From positions 1 through 64,000 of the forward strand of contig NZ_QWDM01000012.1 in the NCBI RefSeq assembly GCF_003996965.1: a DNA stretch of 64,000 bases, in the 5' to 3' direction. This document shows, piece by piece, positions 25,340-33,531 of this stretch (positions are counted from its first letter, which is position 1; each line of letters starts with the position of its first letter). Both the position numbers and the translations under genes were made by a program. This DNA comes from Flavobacterium cupreum (lineage in GTDB: Bacteria > Bacteroidota > Bacteroidia > Flavobacteriales > Flavobacteriaceae). The notes under the pieces were generated by a model. It ran no database searches. It worked only from the letters and a program-made list of their open reading frames with translations, and was not told the origin of the DNA.

Positions 25340-25837
25340 ATGGAAAATTGGAGTATCAGAGCAATTAAAAAAGAAGACAATCAGGCAGTTGCTGCATTAA
25401 TAAGAGCGGTTTTTGACGAAATGGAAATTCCAAAAACAGGAACTGCTTACGAAGATCCCTACTTAGATTTAATGTTTGAAGAATATAATAAACCACAATC
25501 GGTGTATTATGTAGTGGAAAGTGAAGATAAAATTGTGGGTTGTGCCGGAATCGCACCCTTGGAAAATGGAGATCCTGAAATTTGTGAATTGCAAAAAATG
25601 TACTTTTTGCCTGAAACCCGCGGTTTGGGAATTGGAAGTGTTATGATGGAGAAATGTTTGCAGCAGGCCAGGGATTTTGGTTTTGATAAATGTTATATCG
25701 AAACGATGCCCTTTATGCATGCAGCACAAAAATTATATAAAAAATCAGGTTTTGAATATTTAGATGCTCCGATGGGATGTACCGGGCACAGTTCTTGCCC
25801 TGTCTGGATGCTGAAAGATTTACGGAGTAATGTGTAA
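25340..25837 (+). CDS. GNAT family N-acetyltransferase
   Basis: 165 residues. The acetyl-CoA loop is LPETRGLGIGSVMMEKCL near residues 91-108, preceded by LQKMYF. AAQKLYKKSGFEYLD is the usual C-terminal motif. The tail contains two cysteines in GCTGHSSCPVWM, a pattern I recall in a widespread GNAT subgroup next to metabolic genes. The substrate is unknown. It diverges from ribD and precedes prmC by 73 bases on the same strand. Confidence 0.88.
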   Translation: MENWSIRAIKKEDNQAVAALIRAVFDEMEIPKTGTAYEDPYLDLMFEEYNKPQSVYYVVESEDKIVGCAGIAPLENGDPEICELQKMYFLPETRGLGIGSVMMEKCLQQARDFGFDKCYIETMPFMHAAQKLYKKSGFEYLDAPMGCTGHSSCPVWMLKDLRSNV

Positions 25838-25910
25838 CATTTTTTGTTACTGCAGTACTTATTGTGAATGCACTTGGTTTTAGCTGAAAATTAATGCTCA
25901 AAAAAACAAA

Positions 25911-26765
25911 ATGAGAATCAAACAATATCGTACTCAGTTTATACAGGAATTATCGCCTTTTTATGATGCATATGAAGCGGAGAGTTTTTTCTATTTAATT
26001 TTAGAATACAAACACAAGCTGCGACAAATTGACCTGGCACTTAATCATGAATTAAATTTTAGCACAGCCGATCTTGTTTATTGGTGTTCGATTTTAGAAC
26101 AATTAAAAAAAGAAGTTCCAATTCAGTATTTATTAGGAAAAACGAATTTCTACGGAATGGATTTCGAAGTAAATGAGAACGTTTTGATTCCAAGGCCCGA
26201 AACGGAAGAATTAGTCGAATGGATTATTAATGAAAATGCCGTCATCGACAAATCCAAACGGTTAAAAATTTTAGATATCGGGACCGGAAGCGGCTGTATT
26301 GCTATTTCACTGGCGAAGAACCTTCCAAATGCAGAAGTGTATGCAATAGACATATCGAAGAAAGCACTTGAAACAGCCAAAAGAAATGCAATCAATAATA
26401 ATGTTGAAGTGACCTTTATCTATAAGGATATTTTAGAACTCGAGCTGCTGAAAGATAATTTTGATATTATTGTTTCCAATCCGCCTTATGTCCGGAATTT
26501 GGAAAAAGAAGAAATAAAAAAGAATGTGCTGGACTACGAGCCTCATTTAGCCCTTTTTGTAGAAGATAATAATGCACTGGTTTTTTATAAAAAGATTGCT
26601 GCTCTGGCTCAGAAAAATCTTCTGGAAAACGGACAGCTGTTTTTCGAAATTAATCAATATCTGGGTGAAGAGATGAATAGTTTACTGGAATCAATGAATT
26701 TCAAAAATATTGAATTACGCAGGGATATTTATGATAACGACAGAATGATGAAGGGGAGTCTTTAG
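25911..26765 (+). CDS. prmC: Release factor glutamine methyltransferase PrmC
   Basis: SAM enzyme that methylates the GGQ glutamine of RF1 and RF2; 284 residues. The N-terminal helical domain (1-90) carries IQYLLGKTNFYGMDF and IPRPETEELVEW. The SAM fold has LDIGTGSGCIAISLAKN near residue 122 and the catalytic NPPY in IIVSNPPYV near residue 187. Length is normal. The stop codon TAG abuts a TCTCAG hexamer array. Confidence 0.95.
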   Translation: MRIKQYRTQFIQELSPFYDAYEAESFFYLILEYKHKLRQIDLALNHELNFSTADLVYWCSILEQLKKEVPIQYLLGKTNFYGMDFEVNENVLIPRPETEELVEWIINENAVIDKSKRLKILDIGTGSGCIAISLAKNLPNAEVYAIDISKKALETAKRNAINNNVEVTFIYKDILELELLKDNFDIIVSNPPYVRNLEKEEIKKNVLDYEPHLALFVEDNNALVFYKKIAALAQKNLLENGQLFFEINQYLGEEMNSLLESMNFKNIELRRDIYDNDRMMKGSL

Positions 26766-26880
26766 TCTCAGTCTCAGTCTCAGTCTCAGTTTTCAGTCTC
26801 AGTCTCAGTCTCAGTCACAGTTTTCGGTCTCAGTGTTTACGCAAACGGCACACTGCGACTGAAAACTGTGACTGAGAACT
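26764..26880. repeat. TCTCAG hexamer array folding into a hairpin
   Basis: Tandem TCTCAG units run from the prmC stop codon. Their end (26809-26835) pairs with 26851-26877 as 27-base arms with two mismatches and a 15-base loop. It separates two convergent genes and may also stop transcription. Confidence 0.8.
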
Positions 26881-26888
26881 AAAAAAAA

Positions 26889-28133
26889 TCACTCGTATCG
26901 CAAAGCTTCTATCGGGTCAAGTTTCGAAGCTTTAACAGCAGGATACAATCCGGAAACAATGGCTACCATAAAACTTGTGGCAAAGGCTGCAAAAATGGCC
27001 ATCCAGGGAATCACAAATGCAAAGCCCATTGCGGATGAAAAGGCAAATCCCACTAAAATTCCAAGTACAATTCCTGCCAGGCCGCCAAGTTGGCCAATCA
27101 ATAGGGTTTCGATAAAAAACTGAGTGGCAACGGTTATTCTTTTCGCGCCTAAAGCTTTTCGGACTCCAATTTCACGTGTACGTTCGGTAACCGAAACAAT
27201 CATGATATTCATTAAGGCAATCGATGAGCCTAAAATCGTAATGATACTGATAATCCACGCAGCCCAGCCTAAGTATTGGGTAATTCCGAGAATTCTGTTG
27301 ATTAAATCATCACTGCGGCCAATACCAAAATTATTATCACGAACCGGACTTAATTTGCGTACCCTGCGCATTGTACTTGTAGCGTTATCAACCGCTTCGT
27401 CTAAAAGTTCTTTTTTGGAAACCATCACACTCATGGTGTAATTAATATTGGGTGCCGTAAACAAGGAACGCGCTACCTGAATTGGGATTAAAACCCGTAA
27501 ATCCTGACTGTTTCCAAACGTTGATCCTTTTTCTTTTAAAACGCCGATGACTTTAAAACGGGCTCCGCGAATGGAAATTATCTTATCAATCGGATTGACA
27601 TCTTTCAATAAACCTTTTTCAAAATCAGATCCTACAATGCAGGAATAGGTGTTGTTTTCAATATCAAACTGATTGAAACTGCGTCCGGAGCTAATTTCTA
27701 AACCCGAATTGCCTATAAAATGCTCGTCGACCCCTAAAATGCTGATTTCCGGATCTGTTTTTTGGTCTAAATATTTTACTTCCGCTTTTGAAGTCGCCGT
27801 AAAGGAAAGGGATGTTTCCGTAAAAGGATATTTGTATTTGTTTTTAAAAGCTACAGCCTCAGGATAGGAGATAATCGGGTTAATAACTTCACGTTCGTTA
27901 CCACCGCGATTTTTAACCGTGTTTTCGTACTGATTAATATTGAAGGTATTGGCGCCCATTGAGGCGAAATTGGTCGAAATGGTATTTTCCAAAGCCGTCA
28001 CCACTGTCAGGATCCCAACGAGAGCTGTAATTCCGATCGCGATAATTAAAACGGTAAGAATGGTACGTAACAATTGTGTTTTGATGGAACCAAACGCAAT
28101 TCTGATATTTTCTTTGAATAATTTTAGCATCAT
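26889..28133 (-). CDS. MacB/FtsX-family ABC transporter permease
   Basis: 414 residues from the ATG at 28133; a TTG lies two codons upstream and a further ATG follows at 28130. A first transmembrane helix lies at about residues 19-42 (LRTILTVLIIAIGITAL). A periplasmic domain occupies about 45-280, and three further helices follow, with RTREIGVRKALGAKR marking the FtsX permease core. No ATPase gene is adjacent, so the partner is elsewhere. Substrates of this group include lipoproteins, peptides and macrolides; none can be assigned. Confidence 0.88.
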   Translation of the reverse strand: MMLKLFKENIRIAFGSIKTQLLRTILTVLIIAIGITALVGILTVVTALENTISTNFASMGANTFNINQYENTVKNRGGNEREVINPIISYPEAVAFKNKYKYPFTETSLSFTATSKAEVKYLDQKTDPEISILGVDEHFIGNSGLEISSGRSFNQFDIENNTYSCIVGSDFEKGLLKDVNPIDKIISIRGARFKVIGVLKEKGSTFGNSQDLRVLIPIQVARSLFTAPNINYTMSVMVSKKELLDEAVDNATSTMRRVRKLSPVRDNNFGIGRSDDLINRILGITQYLGWAAWIISIITILGSSIALMNIMIVSVTERTREIGVRKALGAKRITVATQFFIETLLIGQLGGLAGIVLGILVGFAFSSAMGFAFVIPWMAIFAAFATSFMVAIVSGLYPAVKASKLDPIEALRYE

Positions 28134-28242
28134 GAACAATTTGTCACGAAAATACGTTTTTTGTTACAAGTTTGTTTTCGAACGGGCATTATTTATTTTA
28201 AAAAATAAGATATTTGCAGGCGGTTAGAATTGACAGCACATC

Positions 28243-28334
28243 TGAAATCTAACAAATTCAATAATCTAAGAAAGTTTTAAATTAAGATTTGAAAAAATCT
28301 AAAATCTAAAATAAGCAATCTAAAATATCAAATA
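28243..28334 (+). repeat. AATCTAA-type heptad array ahead of hisS
   Basis: Repeated AATCTAA and AAATCTAAAATC units, interrupted by unrelated bases, run up to the hisS ATG. Confidence 0.6.
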
Positions 28335-28337
28335 AAA

Positions 28338-29765
28338 ATGGCTTCAAAACCAACTATACCACAAGGAACAAGAGATTTTTCGCCGGCAGAGGTGTCAAAA
28401 CGTCAATATATTATTCAGATAATAAAAAATAATTTTGAAAAGTTTGGTTTTCAGCCTATCGAAACGCCATCATTCGAAAATTCAGATACCCTAATGGGGA
28501 AATACGGTGAAGAAGGGGATCGTCTGATTTTTAAGATTTTGAATTCAGGGAATTTTTTCTTCAATAAAACAAAAATTGAATTACCGGAATCCCTGGAACA
28601 ATTACAACTGAATTCTGCTGAAACAATCGATCTTAATCAAAGAATTGAGCTGAATAAATTTACAGGAAAGATATCCGAGAAAGCGTTGCGCTATGACCTG
28701 ACAGTTCCGTTTGCCAGATATGTGGTACAGCACCAAAACGAAATTGAATTTCCTTTTAAAAGATATCAGATTCAGCCGGTCTGGAGAGCTGACCGTCCGC
28801 AGAAAGGCCGTTACAGAGAGTTTTTCCAGTGTGATGCAGATGTTGTCGGTTCAAAGTCTTTATGGCAGGAAGTAGAACTGGTGCAGTTATATGACACTGT
28901 TTTTACCGCTTTAGGCCTGGATGGCGTTACCATTAAAATCAACAACAGAAAAATATTGTCCGGAATTGCCGAAGTAATCGGAGCTTCAGATAAATTGATC
29001 GATTTTACCGTGGCTTTAGACAAGCTTGATAAAATTGGTGAAGATGGCGTGAAAAAGGAAATGATCGAAAAAGGAATTGCCGAAGAAGCATTGGTAAAAG
29101 TACAGCCGTTATTTAGTTTCAGCGGGACTTTTGCAGATAAAATCAGTCAGCTTTCTTCTTTACTGGCTTCCTCTGAAGAAGGGATGAAAGGAGTTCAGGA
29201 GCTTAAATTTATCTGTGACAATGTGGCTACTTTAGGATTGGCAACAGCCACTCTGGATCTTGATGTTACGCTGGCTCGTGGATTGAATTATTACACCGGA
29301 GCCATTTTTGAAGTGGCAGCACCAAAAACAGTTTCGATTGGTTCCATTGGCGGTGGCGGAAGATACGATGACCTAACTGGTATTTTTGGTTTAAAAAATA
29401 TGAGCGGTGTTGGAATTTCATTCGGATTAGATCGTATTTATCTGGTTTTAGAGGAGCTTCAATTGTTCCCGGAAACTGTGGCGGCAACTTCTAAAGCATT
29501 GTTTGTCAATTATGGTGATGCCGAAGCTTTGTATGCTTCACAGGCGATTCAGAAACTGAGAAAAGAAAATATAAAAGTAGAATTATATCCGGATAATGTA
29601 AAAGTAGGGAAGCAATTTCAGTACGCCGACAAACGTTTGATTCCTTTTGCCGTCATTGCAGGCGATCAGGAGATTGCGGCTAATTTGTACTCGCTTAAAA
29701 ACCTGGTTTCAGGCGAACAAATTTCAGTTGACTTTGAAGGATTGAAAAACGCTTTGTTAGGCTAG
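28338..29765 (+). CDS. hisS: Histidyl-tRNA synthetase
   Basis: Class II synthetase, 475 residues, charging tRNA-His. PQGTRDFSPAEVSKRQYI starts the catalytic core. Motif 2 is QIQPVWRADRPQKGRYREFFQCDADVVG in outline, the histidine signatures are LARGLNYYTGAIFEV and GGGGRYDDL, and motif 3 is GVGISFGLDR. The anticodon-binding domain covers about the last 95 residues (VELYPDNVKVGKQFQYADKR). It is a little longer than the common 420-430 residues because of an insertion near residues 70-95, which I recall from the Bacteroidota/eukaryote-like group. Confidence 0.96.
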   Translation: MASKPTIPQGTRDFSPAEVSKRQYIIQIIKNNFEKFGFQPIETPSFENSDTLMGKYGEEGDRLIFKILNSGNFFFNKTKIELPESLEQLQLNSAETIDLNQRIELNKFTGKISEKALRYDLTVPFARYVVQHQNEIEFPFKRYQIQPVWRADRPQKGRYREFFQCDADVVGSKSLWQEVELVQLYDTVFTALGLDGVTIKINNRKILSGIAEVIGASDKLIDFTVALDKLDKIGEDGVKKEMIEKGIAEEALVKVQPLFSFSGTFADKISQLSSLLASSEEGMKGVQELKFICDNVATLGLATATLDLDVTLARGLNYYTGAIFEVAAPKTVSIGSIGGGGRYDDLTGIFGLKNMSGVGISFGLDRIYLVLEELQLFPETVAATSKALFVNYGDAEALYASQAIQKLRKENIKVELYPDNVKVGKQFQYADKRLIPFAVIAGDQEIAANLYSLKNLVSGEQISVDFEGLKNALLG

Positions 29766-30054
29766 TTTTGAGGTGTGAATTTTTTTTGCCACTGATCTGA
29801 CAGATTAAAAAGATTTTTTTTTGACAAGAATTGCACAAATTTTCAGAAATTTTAAAATGTTGTAAAATCAATTTGTATAAAGTTTTGCTTTTTTAGTTAA
29901 GCCATTAATCAGTTTACGAACTAGTTACGCTGAAATAATAATTCATGCCAATTTTTGGAATTCGTGGCGAACGATACACAATAGAAAAAACGCTTTAAAT
30001 CTGCTTTAAATAGTTGCCGGGGAAGAAAAAATACTTTTAATTTGCGGCCAAGTT

Positions 30055-30125
30055 ACGGGCGTAGTTCAAGGGTAGAATAGCGGTCTCCAAAACCGTTGAT
30101 GGGGGTTCGAATCCCTCCGCCCGTG
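30055..30125 (+). tRNA. tRNA-Trp (anticodon CCA)
   Basis: The acceptor stem ACGGGCG pairs with CGCCCGT; the anticodon loop CTCCAAA sits on the stem GCGGT/ACCGT; the T-arm loop is GGTTCGAATCC. The 3' CCA is not encoded. It stands alone rather than ahead of secE. The rest of the gap from 29766 shows only a degenerate GCCACTGATCTGACAG-type repeat and AT-rich sequence. Confidence 0.95.
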
Positions 30126-30187
30126 CAATTTTTTTGACGCAAAGAACGCAAGGATTTTTTATCTGAGAATACTTTTAAAAAACATAT

Positions 30188-30225
30188 AGTTCGCAAAGCT
30201 AAATCAACAGGAAGCTTTGCGAACT
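30188..30225. repeat. Hairpin of the GCAAAG repeat type after tRNA-Trp
   Basis: AGTTCGCAAAGCT (30188-30200) pairs exactly with AGCTTTGCGAACT (30213-30225). Looser outer copies (GACGCAAAGAACGCAAGG and GCGGTCTTTGCGG) extend the fold-back from about 30133 to 30273. Confidence 0.65.
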
Positions 30226-30295
30226 TCGTTTTTTATAAAAGCCAAAAGTAAAAACTTAGCGGTCTTTGCGGTAAATTTTTTTTCTCAAAAAGCAA

Positions 30296-30333
30296 AAAAA
30301 AAGCTTCGTCTGAAAATAGGCGAAGCTTTTTTT
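30296..30333. terminator. Terminator downstream of tRNA-Trp
   Basis: AAAAAAGCTTCG pairs with CGAAGCTTTTTT, A/T runs on both sides. Confidence 0.75.
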
Positions 30334-30352
30334 AATATAAGGTAAACTTGAA

Positions 30353-30445
30353 TTAATAATTATTTATGAAGCCGAGGCCAACCCTTAAATTCAATTTTGA
30401 TAGGTAATATTGTAGTCCCAATTTGAAATCCAAATATAGTTCAAA
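30353..30445 (-). pseudogene. Possible remnant of an outer-membrane barrel gene (C-terminal strands)
   Basis: Between two in-frame stops the minus strand encodes 30 residues with strong alternation of polar and hydrophobic residues, FELYLDFKLGLQYYL then a turn and LNLRVGLGFINNY, ending in an aromatic residue as outer-membrane barrels do. No start or upstream coding potential remains. It sits directly beyond a terminator. It could be chance in AT-rich DNA. Confidence 0.3.
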
Positions 30446-30532
30446 CTAAAACGTAATAGTCTTAAAATTATACTAAATTTTCAGGCCTGTTTTTCAGTTT
30501 TTTAAAGTACTGAATTTTAATAAAGTGACAAT

Positions 30533-30564
30533 TTGACATTTTAAAAGATTTGGCAGTACTTTTG
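30533..30564 (+). promoter_or_regulatory. Promoter for grpE-dnaJ (-33 TTG and -7 TACTTTTG)
   Basis: TTG at 30533-30535 and TACTTTTG at 30557-30564 are 21 bases apart, the best full match to the Bacteroidota primary-sigma consensus in the window. It is 23 bases before the grpE ATG. No CIRCE-type inverted repeat is visible, so an HrcA operator is not supported here. Confidence 0.65.
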
Positions 30565-30587
30565 CAATCCAACACAAAGAATAAAAA

Positions 30588-31166
30588 ATGAAGTTTAAAA
30601 ATATTTTTAAAAATAAAAGTAATATGACTACGGAAAATACAGAGTTCGATCAGGAATTAGATGATGTAACGTTAGAGAACAATGCCAACGGTGAGCAGTT
30701 AATTGTTGAAGAATTAAGTGTTGAAGAGCAATTGGCTCAGGATCTGGCAAAAGAAAAAGATAAGTTTTTGAGATTATTTGCTGAATTTGAAAATTATAAA
30801 AAAAGAACTTCAAAAGAACGCATGGATTTGTTCAAAACAGCCAATCAGGAAGTTTTGTTAGCCATGCTTCCTGTTTTAGACGATTTTGACAGAGCAACTG
30901 TAGAAATCAACAAGTCTGATGATGAAAATTTGAAAAAAGGAGTAGAGCTGATTCATGAAAAATTAAAAAGTACTTTGGTTGCTAAAGGTTTAGAGCAGGT
31001 TGAAGTAAGAGCAGGTGATGCTTTTAATGCTGATTTTGCTGAAGCCATTACGCAAATCCCTGCACCTTCTGATAAGCTGAAAGGTAAAATTGTTGATGTA
31101 ATCGAAAAAGGATACAAATTAGGAGACAAAATTATTCGTTTCCCTAAAGTGGTTATCGGAAACTAA
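30588..31166 (+). CDS. grpE: Nucleotide exchange factor GrpE
   Basis: DnaK co-chaperone releasing ADP; 192 residues. The N-terminal 50 residues are acidic and disordered. A long helix carries KEKDKFLRLFAEFENYKKRT, and the C-terminal beta domain has GLEQVEVRAGDAFNADFAEA and GYKLGDKIIRFPKVVIGN. An internal ATG 12 codons in is possible, but the promoter spacing favours 30588. dnaJ follows 78 bases downstream on the same strand, with a short GGAATTTGGAATTT-type repeat in between. Confidence 0.95.
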   Translation: MKFKNIFKNKSNMTTENTEFDQELDDVTLENNANGEQLIVEELSVEEQLAQDLAKEKDKFLRLFAEFENYKKRTSKERMDLFKTANQEVLLAMLPVLDDFDRATVEINKSDDENLKKGVELIHEKLKSTLVAKGLEQVEVRAGDAFNADFAEAITQIPAPSDKLKGKIVDVIEKGYKLGDKIIRFPKVVIGN

Positions 31167-31244
31167 AAATACAGACAATATTCTGAAAGTCAATTTTTTA
31201 AGTATTGGAATTTGGAATTTTTGATTTGGAATTTAACCTAAATT

Positions 31245-32354
31245 ATGAAAAAAGATTTTTACGAAATACTAGGCATTTCAAAAAATGCTGACGCTGCCGA
31301 AATTAAAAAAGCGTACCGAAAAAGTGCGTTGAAATATCACCCTGATAAAAATCCGGGCGACAAAGAGGCAGAAGAAAACTTTAAACTGGCAGCAGAAGCC
31401 TATGAAGTTTTAAGTGATCCGAACAAAAAAGCGAAATACGATCAATACGGGCACCAGGCATTTGATGGTTCCGGAGGATTTGGCGGTGGTCACGGTGGTA
31501 TGAATATGGATGACATTTTCAGCCAGTTCGGTGATATTTTTGGCGGTGGATTCGGCGGTTTCGGCGGAGGCGGAGGCGGTCCTCGTCGTGCTAAAGGAAG
31601 TAATCTTAGAATTAAAGTGAAATTAACTTTAGAAGAGATTGCAAATGGTGTGGAGAAAAAAGTAAAAGTAAAGCGTAAGGTTCAGGCCAAAGGCGTTACC
31701 TACAAAACCTGTTCGACCTGTAATGGTCAGGGTCAGGTAATGCGTGTGACCAACACTATTTTAGGAAGAATGCAGTCTGCGTCAACTTGTCCTACTTGTG
31801 GAGGTTCCGGTCAGATTTTAGATAAAAGACCATCTGAAGCAGATGCACAGGGAATGGTGCAGGAAGACGAAACCGTTTCAATCAAAATTCCTGCAGGTGT
31901 AGTAGACGGCATGCAGCTTAAAGTTTCTAACAAAGGAAACGATGCTCCGGGAAACAGTATCCCGGGAGATTTAATTGTTGCCATTGAAGAATTAGAGCAC
32001 GAATTCCTGAAACGTGAAGGTGAAAATGTTCACTTTGACTTGTATATCAGTTTCCCGGAAGCAGTTCTGGGAGTTTCTAAGGACATTGAAGCAATCAACG
32101 GAAAAGTGCGTATCAAACTGGAAGAAGGTATTCAATCCGGAAAAATATTGAGATTAAAAGGAAAAGGTATTCCAAGTATAAATGGTTACGGAAACGGGGA
32201 TTTACTGGTTCACGTAAATGTCTGGACGCCGAAAACCTTAAACAAAGAGCAAAAGCAATTTTTTGAAAATGCCCTAAATGACGAACACTTTGTGCCAAGC
32301 CCTGAAAAATCAGAAAAATCATTTTTTGAAAAAGTAAAAGATATGTTTTCGTAA
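31245..32354 (+). CDS. dnaJ: Chaperone DnaJ with a reduced zinc finger
   Basis: DnaK co-chaperone, 369 residues. The J domain (1-70) has the HPD motif in KYHPDKNPGD, and a Gly/Phe-rich linker covers about 75-113. The cysteine-rich region keeps only two CxxCxGxG motifs, at Cys 156/159 and Cys 182/185, where most DnaJ proteins have four. By order these are motifs 2 and 3, which make the second zinc site. The substrate-binding C-terminal domains follow (TVSIKIPAGVVDGMQL, LEEGIQSGKILRLKGKGIP). It follows grpE and ends with a good terminator. Confidence 0.95.
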   Translation: MKKDFYEILGISKNADAAEIKKAYRKSALKYHPDKNPGDKEAEENFKLAAEAYEVLSDPNKKAKYDQYGHQAFDGSGGFGGGHGGMNMDDIFSQFGDIFGGGFGGFGGGGGGPRRAKGSNLRIKVKLTLEEIANGVEKKVKVKRKVQAKGVTYKTCSTCNGQGQVMRVTNTILGRMQSASTCPTCGGSGQILDKRPSEADAQGMVQEDETVSIKIPAGVVDGMQLKVSNKGNDAPGNSIPGDLIVAIEELEHEFLKREGENVHFDLYISFPEAVLGVSKDIEAINGKVRIKLEEGIQSGKILRLKGKGIPSINGYGNGDLLVHVNVWTPKTLNKEQKQFFENALNDEHFVPSPEKSEKSFFEKVKDMFS

Positions 32355-32386
32355 CGACACTTTTTTAAAAAGGTTTAAATAGATAA

Positions 32387-32423
32387 GACCCATTCTAATG
32401 TAAAAGATTAGGATGGGTTTTTT
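32387..32423 (+). terminator. Terminator after dnaJ
   Basis: GACCCATTCTAAT pairs with ATTAGGATGGGTTT (one G-T pair) and is followed by TTT. Confidence 0.75.
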
Positions 32424-32515
32424 GCGTAATAATACGCAGATTCGCTTTGAATTATTTACTTTTACAAACGCAGACCAAGAAAGGTCAAATTGACGCAGAA
32501 AATCCTGAAAACAGC

Positions 32516-33436
32516 ATGAGCAACTTACTCGAAGTACATAAAGTCGTAAAACAATACGGTGATTATGTAGCGCTTAACGAAGTTTCATTAAATGTGCCTA
32601 AAGGCAGTATTTATGGACTATTAGGTCCTAATGGAGCTGGAAAAACATCCCTTATCAGAATCATAAACCAAATTACGCTGCCCGATAGCGGTGAAGTAAT
32701 TCTGGATGGAGAAAGATTACAGCCCAAACACGTACAGACCATTGGCTATCTTCCTGAAGAAAGAGGTTTGTATACGTCCATGAAAGTGGGGGAACAATGT
32801 TTGTATCTGGCCCAAATGAAAGGACTTTCGAAAGCAGAAGCTAAAATACAACTGGAGTACTGGTTTGACCGCCTTGGAATTCAGGGCTGGTGGAACAAGA
32901 AAATTCAGGAACTTTCTAAAGGAATGGCACAGAAAATTCAGTTTGTGGTTTGTGTACTTCACAAACCGAAACTGCTGATTTTTGATGAACCTTTTTCAGG
33001 TTTTGATCCTGTCAATGCGAATGTTATTAAAGATGAGATTTTAGCTTTAAAAGAGCAGGGAGCAACAATTATTTTCTCAACACACCGAATGGAAAGCGTT
33101 GAAGAGCTTTGTGATCATATCGCTTTAATCCATAAATCGAATAAACTTATAGAAGGAAAATTGGTCGATGTGAAACGTCAGTTTAAAACAAACAGTTTTG
33201 AAGTGGGAATTCTGACCGGTAATGTAGAGGGTCTGATGTATGACATTACACAAAAGTTTACCGTTTCACCGGCAAGTTTTAAATCTTTGAATGACGATCT
33301 GAAACTGGAGATTCAAATAGGGAATGCAACGCCAAATGAATTATTACACCTGCTGACACAACGCGGACAAGTAACACATTTTGTAGAGAAAATTCCAAGC
33401 GTAAACGATATTTTTATTCAAACAGTAACGAAATAG
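32516..33436 (+). CDS. ABC transporter ATP-binding protein (NatA-like)
   Basis: 306 residues from the ATG at 32516; the open frame extends 23 codons upstream, but MSNLLEVHKVVKQYGDYVAL is the natural start of the fold. Walker A is LLGPNGAGKTS, the signature is a weak ELSKGMAQKIQ, Walker B is LLIFDEPFSG, and the switch His is in FSTHRME. The C-terminal 80 residues are the DUF4162-like tail seen in NatA-type exporters. The membrane partner is the next gene. The substrate (sodium, drug or lipid) is not readable. Confidence 0.92.
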   Translation: MSNLLEVHKVVKQYGDYVALNEVSLNVPKGSIYGLLGPNGAGKTSLIRIINQITLPDSGEVILDGERLQPKHVQTIGYLPEERGLYTSMKVGEQCLYLAQMKGLSKAEAKIQLEYWFDRLGIQGWWNKKIQELSKGMAQKIQFVVCVLHKPKLLIFDEPFSGFDPVNANVIKDEILALKEQGATIIFSTHRMESVEELCDHIALIHKSNKLIEGKLVDVKRQFKTNSFEVGILTGNVEGLMYDITQKFTVSPASFKSLNDDLKLEIQIGNATPNELLHLLTQRGQVTHFVEKIPSVNDIFIQTVTK

Positions 33437-33440
33437 ATCT

Positions 33441-33526
33441 TTAGATCGTTAGACTTCTTGGATTTTAGACTAAATCCGGGAATCAAAAATCTAACAATCC
33501 AAGAAGTCTAACCATCTAACTAATCT
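33441..33526. repeat. CTAA-type array with a 17-bp perfect hairpin between ABC genes
   Basis: GTTAGACTTCTTGGATT (33448-33464) is the exact reverse complement of 33496-33512, loop 31 bases, surrounded by AATCTAA-type units that reach the ATG at 33532. Confidence 0.75.
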
Positions 33527-33531
33527 AAAAA

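Noticed and set aside
25200..25340. FMN riboswitch ahead of ribD
   Set aside because: The promoter element stands 4 bases before the start, leaving no room for an aptamer.
26764..26880. Tandem TCTCAG array as a CRISPR
   Set aside because: Units are 6 bases without unique spacers of constant length, and no cas genes are present in the window.
30520..30587. CIRCE/HrcA operator before grpE
   Set aside because: No TTAGCACTC-N9-GAGTGCTAA-like inverted repeat; the region holds only the promoter.
32447..32515. Extended N-terminus for the NatA-like ATPase
   Set aside because: The 23 extra codons read as a leader with no family similarity, while MSNLLEVH is the natural start.
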